From Neoscytalidium dimidiatum (lineage: Eukaryota > Ascomycota > Dothideomycetes > Botryosphaeriales > Botryosphaeriaceae): 64,000 bases of DNA. This document shows positions 60,149 to 64,000 of the stretch, in pieces. The stretch spans positions 1,922,001 to 1,986,000 of the forward strand of contig CM074705.1 in NCBI GenBank assembly GCA_037367355.1, read 5' to 3'. Position 1 is the stretch's first letter. Every line of letters starts with the position of its first letter. A model generated the notes under the pieces. It ran no database searches. It saw only the letters and a list, made by a program, of their open reading frames with translations, and was not told where the DNA came from. The position numbers and the translations under genes were made by a program.

Positions 60149-61939
60149 GGCCTGGCCGTCTCACCACTGGACTGGCTTCTGCTCCCCCGTGTCTCTACGC
60201 AAAGATTCCCAGCCGCCAAGGGGGGCCCTGAGCAGCCGTGCTAGCGAGCGCCATTGTTTATTTGTATTGTGAAACAGAAGTCAACAATAAACAAAGCCAC
60301 ACGTCGCAATGTTTACAACGGTGAGGGTGAACCGCGGTCGAGAGAAGCACTAGCGGGAAAGCTGCTACGAAACTCTTCTCGAAGTATCCTAGAACGGGAA
60401 GCGGTAATTGATGTTTTCCCCGATGACGTCGTGAAGTCCAAATCGACGATTGAAACAGAGCGCAGGAACGCGCTTGTTTCGCAGAATCATGCACGGTCTC
60501 AGAGCTCTGCCGCCGTCTACCAGGTGCGGAAAGCGGGAAGGAAAGAAGGTTAGAGAGCAAAGTTGGAAGTTCGATGTTCGATCAACCGTGAAGAGGCTAG
60601 GGTAGTGGGAATCGACGTTCGCTGGATGGCCATTGGGCCGGGCCATAGCGTCGACCAGTGCTTCGATGCTCGATTTAGTCCCCGCCGCACCCGCGTCTCA
60701 CGTGCTGTTGTGATGACGATGCTTGCTCTTCTCTCTCTCTGTCAATATTGCCCCGGCGCCATCGAGATCCTACTCCGATGACCGCATGGGTACGTAGCCG
60801 TGGCAGCCTTCCCGTCCGCCCTACCACGCCCCTCAATCCTTGTCCTGAAGAAGATGGCGTTTGAAAGATGGACGGCGCGAAGCTAACCGCCTAGCTATTG
60901 CGCAGAAGATGTGCCACTGCCTGGCAGGGCTGCAGGGGCCTAAAGAGTTCCTGCGTTGAACGGCCAGGCTGTTCCATGGCGAGAAGTGGTGGTGCCTGCG
61001 CGCTGACCACCACATTGGCCTTTCGAGCAGGCTACGGTCGTGCCATGCATCGCATGACTCTCAGACTGGACAATGACAAATGACAAGGAGCGAGGAACGG
61101 GGAGAGGAACGATGGAGCCACTGACTGCGGTTTCGGAAGCAATGCGAAAGCTAAAGGGACTCAAGGTGATGGTAGAGCGGCTGGCGTACGCCGGGGTATT
61201 TCGACGTCAGCAGCGGATTATTTTTATCGATTGCCCCAACGCCATCGAAGTTGGATGGCGGTGGGCCGTGTCGTCGAGACAGCAGAGATCTCGATGCATG
61301 CAGCTGGAAGAGAGGAGGCACGGCAGTTCCGCTTCTCCTCAGCGTGGAGTACCACGTAGGTCCTTGTCGTGCGAGCGCGCCATTGATGGATGAGGGGAAG
61401 CTCGCAGGCTCTGGGACGTGATCTGCTGCATAGCAATGCAGCAGCTGCAGGCTGGCGATAACCCGCACGACCGAGGCTGCGGCCCACTTGCATGGAGGCA
61501 CAACGCTCCAACGTCGTGTGGAGACATGAATGGCTGCGCGGACAGAAAATTCGAGTACGCGGACACGGACCTGGCCGGGGGTCGGTTCGCGCGTGCGCAG
61601 CGCGTCGCCTGGTCCGGCGAGGCTGGACACGCAACGCCACGACGCAGCGCCTTGCATGGCGTGCAACGGCTATCGGGAGCTGGACAGCCCAGGTCGCGTC
61701 CCTTCGCAGCAGAACGCCCTAAAAGCAAGTGGGACGGCGCTCCGGCGAACAGCGGGCTCTCTCGCGACGCGTACGGACGCGTCGGACTCGCGTTACAAGA
61801 GATGTGGGCCCGCTCTCTGGCGCGTCGCTGGAGCTTTGCTCCACGCCAATCGTGTGCCCCTCCCCCGGCTGGGGCGGCGCTCATGCTCGAGCGAATGGCG
61901 GTGGAGCGGTCGGCTGACCGTTCCTGCTTCTGTTGGCGG

Positions 61940-61979
61940 CTGCTGCTGCTGCTGCGGCGGCGGCGGCGGCGGCGGCGGT
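61940..61979 (+). repeat. (CTG)5(CGG)8 triplet repeats
   Basis: Five CTG units run directly into about eight CGG units, inside GC-rich sequence about 1.1 kb upstream of the last gene. The frame through them is open on both strands, but I see no supporting coding evidence. Confidence 0.85.
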
Positions 61980-63054
61980 GCTGCGTCGGTCGGCGTTGGC
62001 TGCGCTGGCATCAAGGTTGTTGCAGGCCGGCGGCTGGGGCCGGCGCAGGCGTCAGCTGGCGACGGCAGCGTCACAGCGTGGAGGACCCTGAAAAGCGTGC
62101 GCTGAGGAGGCCGATCGGACGAGGGCCTTGTCTGTGAGCCTGTCTGTGAGCCGTGCCGGTGCCAAGTACAAGCGCAGCCGAATGTGGCTGTTAGCGCTGC
62201 AGCGCTAGCATTTGCGACTTCCCAGGCTCTGTCGTCCGCCGCTGCCCTCGCACGCCTCGCCCGCCTCACCACCTCTCTCCGCCCCGTCGCTCTGTCGCTC
62301 GATCCCGTTTCCTCGCTCCCCACCCGCCGCTCAACACCCTCCGACGGCCATGCGCACTGCGCCGTGACGAGCGCCCTCCCAAGCGACTGTTGCGTGCAGC
62401 TCTCGCCAGCCTGCTCATCGCTGCGCCGCCCGTCGCCCGCCCGTTTGCGACTCCCATTACGACGTCCCTTTGTCCTGCCACCGCCCTGTCGCTCGGTTTC
62501 CTTCTATCGCGCACAACCGCCCGCCACCTCTTCCGCCTTACCTTCGCTTTATCTTCGTCGTCACCACCTTGTCCTTGCTAGCGACACTGCGCGCGCTACT
62601 GTCGCATCCACACTCATTACCACCACATTCGCTCCTGCGCTTTTGCTGTTGTTCTTTCTACCCGTCGCGTTCTGGGCCGACTTGACTGGTCGAGAGACGC
62701 GTGCGCCACGTATCAGCGACCGTCTAGAAGCCGCCTGACCGCAAATCGCGAAATCAAAACACTACACTAGCCTGACGACAGCGCCGCTCAAGCTTCGCGC
62801 GATTGCAAAGACATCGATCTCAGCTTCGCTTGCAAACAATAAGAGTCTCCAAGCTTTCTGGGCTTCGATTGGCCGCGCATCGGTAGGGACGATTCCGTGA
62901 CGTCTTCAGGAATTCAGCCTGCAAGGAGACCGATAACAAAGCTCGGGATCGCGTACCACACGTGCTCCTTTGTATGGTGGAGACAATCAAGGGATAGAAA
63001 CATAATCTCCGGAACACGATCTCTTCCTGGGCATCTTGTATATCACTGATCAAA

Positions 63055-64000
63055 ATGCCTCCGGTACGCCCTCATTTGTCGGTGACGTTGCCGAAGAACT
63101 TCACCTTCCACTACACGGACGGCGCACAGCCACGGACACCAGAACCCGAAGACGCTGGTGAACCGATTGAACCGCCTCAAATTCCCCGCCAAACATACCG
63201 CGTCAGACGTCGCAGACGCCCTCTGCCAACCTACGCTCCTACCAACTTCGCACACGCGTCGCAAGATCTACCCATTCCTACGATCGAGACACCAGACTTC
63301 CCACTCGATGAGCCTTGCGCACCATTCTCAGACGCCCCTACTGAGCTTGCAGAAGGATATCTTGCCCCTACTCCCACCGCATTCCGCCTGTTTTCTCCAC
63401 CGAAGACCCCCGTGGCTCAGATTGGGATGGAGCGAAATAGCACTGGACAGTTCCTCCGCGATGCGGATATCGATAGCCAAGCTGAGAGCATCAGTCGTCC
63501 ATCGTCTGCGTGCTCTGGTATCTCGGATTCCTCTGTCTCATCTCGTGGCAGCATGGATTCTTATGGCGGCAGCTGTACTAGTCCCGAGAGTGACAACTCA
63601 GACCCATTTGTCTTTCCGGAGCCTAAATCCAGCCAATTCCCGCCTTCGTCGCCTCTACAGGCGTATAACACTGAGCGACCCGCAAAACGCATCAGGACTC
63701 GCAAGGACACAGTCTGGACCAAAGCAATGGATGACCATCTTTGGCTGACGTACATGATGTGTCTACAAGACCCCACTGTTACCCCTTTCAAAATGCTGCC
63801 AGGTACCGTTCCACCTCTAGGAATTTGCACCCGAGTCGCGCGACAAGCAAAGAAGACGTGGAAGGGTGCTTTGGCGGCGAAAAGTCTTGGTACACCAGAT
63901 ACCATGGATGGACGTAGTGGTAGCAACACGCCCACGAATCACAGCGTTCCTAAGCCAGGGTCTAAGTGGCCTCGTTCTGAGGCAGCTGCACGAGGAAGAC
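63055..64000 (+). CDS. SANT/Myb-like regulator, 5' part
   Basis: The frame is open from the ATG at 63055 to the window edge, at least 315 residues, with no stop. The first 200 residues are Pro/Ser-rich and disordered, with a basic YRVRRRRRPLP patch (about 48-58) and several Ser-rich tracts. At about 215-271 lies a conserved-looking module: RTRKDTVWTKAMDDHLWLTY, then LQDPTVTPFKMLPGTVPPLG, then RVARQAKKTWKG. The W...W...W spacing and the basic third segment resemble a SANT/Myb or trihelix DNA-binding unit. I have the impression of a fungal family with this PFKMLPG motif but cannot name it. Another Ser/Thr-rich segment follows (SGSNTPTNHSVPKPGSKWP). A transcriptional role is inference. No intron is needed in the visible part. 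Confidence 0.75.
   Translation, partial: MPPVRPHLSVTLPKNFTFHYTDGAQPRTPEPEDAGEPIEPPQIPRQTYRVRRRRRPLPTYAPTNFAHASQDLPIPTIETPDFPLDEPCAPFSDAPTELAEGYLAPTPTAFRLFSPPKTPVAQIGMERNSTGQFLRDADIDSQAESISRPSSACSGISDSSVSSRGSMDSYGGSCTSPESDNSDPFVFPEPKSSQFPPSSPLQAYNTERPAKRIRTRKDTVWTKAMDDHLWLTYMMCLQDPTVTPFKMLPGTVPPLGICTRVARQAKKTWKGALAAKSLGTPDTMDGRSGSNTPTNHSVPKPGSKWPRSEAAARGR

Larger units (their letters stand above)
57743..63054. other. 5.3 kb gene-poor region
   Basis: No gene I can support. 57743-59700 is AT-rich with long T and A runs, but CpA and TpG are frequent, so it is not RIP-mutated. An 83-codon frame on the minus strand (58871-59122) is the only protein-like stretch and is unrecognised. 60800-62700 is strongly GC-rich with overlapping frames on both strands and a CTG/CGG tract; its right part is likely the promoter and leader of the gene starting at 63055. 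Confidence 0.5.

Noticed and set aside
61418..62137. 239-codon frame through CTG/CGG repeats
   Set aside because: Frame openness follows from repeat and GC content; runs of Arg from CGG are not evidence of coding.

Overview
This window is nuclear DNA of a filamentous ascomycete (Pezizomycotina), probably a dothideomycete; the class is my inference. The evidence is a saturated repeat-induced point mutation (RIP) footprint at the left edge, short GT-AG introns (43 to 243 nt, mostly about 50-60) with CTRAY-like branch sites, and fungal families (ApsA, Zn2Cys6 regulator, Fus3/Pmk1 kinase). I recognised no tRNA or rRNA genes and saw no bacterial-type features.

Layout. 1-1680 is an extremely AT-rich, RIP-destroyed non-LTR retrotransposon (Tad-like LINE, minus strand, running off the left edge), ending abruptly. 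Then come apsA (-), the Hsp90/Hsp70 co-chaperone CNS1 (+), an F-box-like protein (-), mitochondrial serine hydroxymethyltransferase SHM1 (+), a small single-span membrane protein (-), a ubiquitin-interacting-motif protein with an apparent frameshift (-), COQ1 (-) divergent from VMA12 (+), a possible gene relic (-), a MYST acetyltransferase (-), a BRCT protein (-), a long gene-poor stretch, a zinc-cluster regulator (-), another gene-poor stretch, a 187-residue spliced gene (+), DBP3 RNA helicase (+), a 55-residue cysteine-rich protein (+), a zinc-binding CxxC protein (+), a Fus3/Kss1-type MAP kinase (+), ERV1 (-) divergent from HEM4 (+), a conserved 419-residue protein (+), a 5.3 kb gene-poor stretch, and the 5' part of a SANT-like protein leaving the right edge.

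Most genes are housekeeping and independently transcribed. Functional threads are mitochondrial one-carbon, quinone and redox metabolism (SHM1, COQ1, ERV1), haem synthesis (HEM4), V-ATPase assembly (VMA12), ribosome biogenesis (DBP3), nuclear positioning (apsA), signalling and transcription (MAPK, zinc cluster protein, MYST HAT). I see no secondary-metabolite cluster. Several genes were rebuilt by joining exons by eye; in all but the UIM gene the joined lengths are exact multiples of three. Gene-poor stretches are GC-rich or A/T-tract-rich and carry microsatellites rather than recognisable genes.
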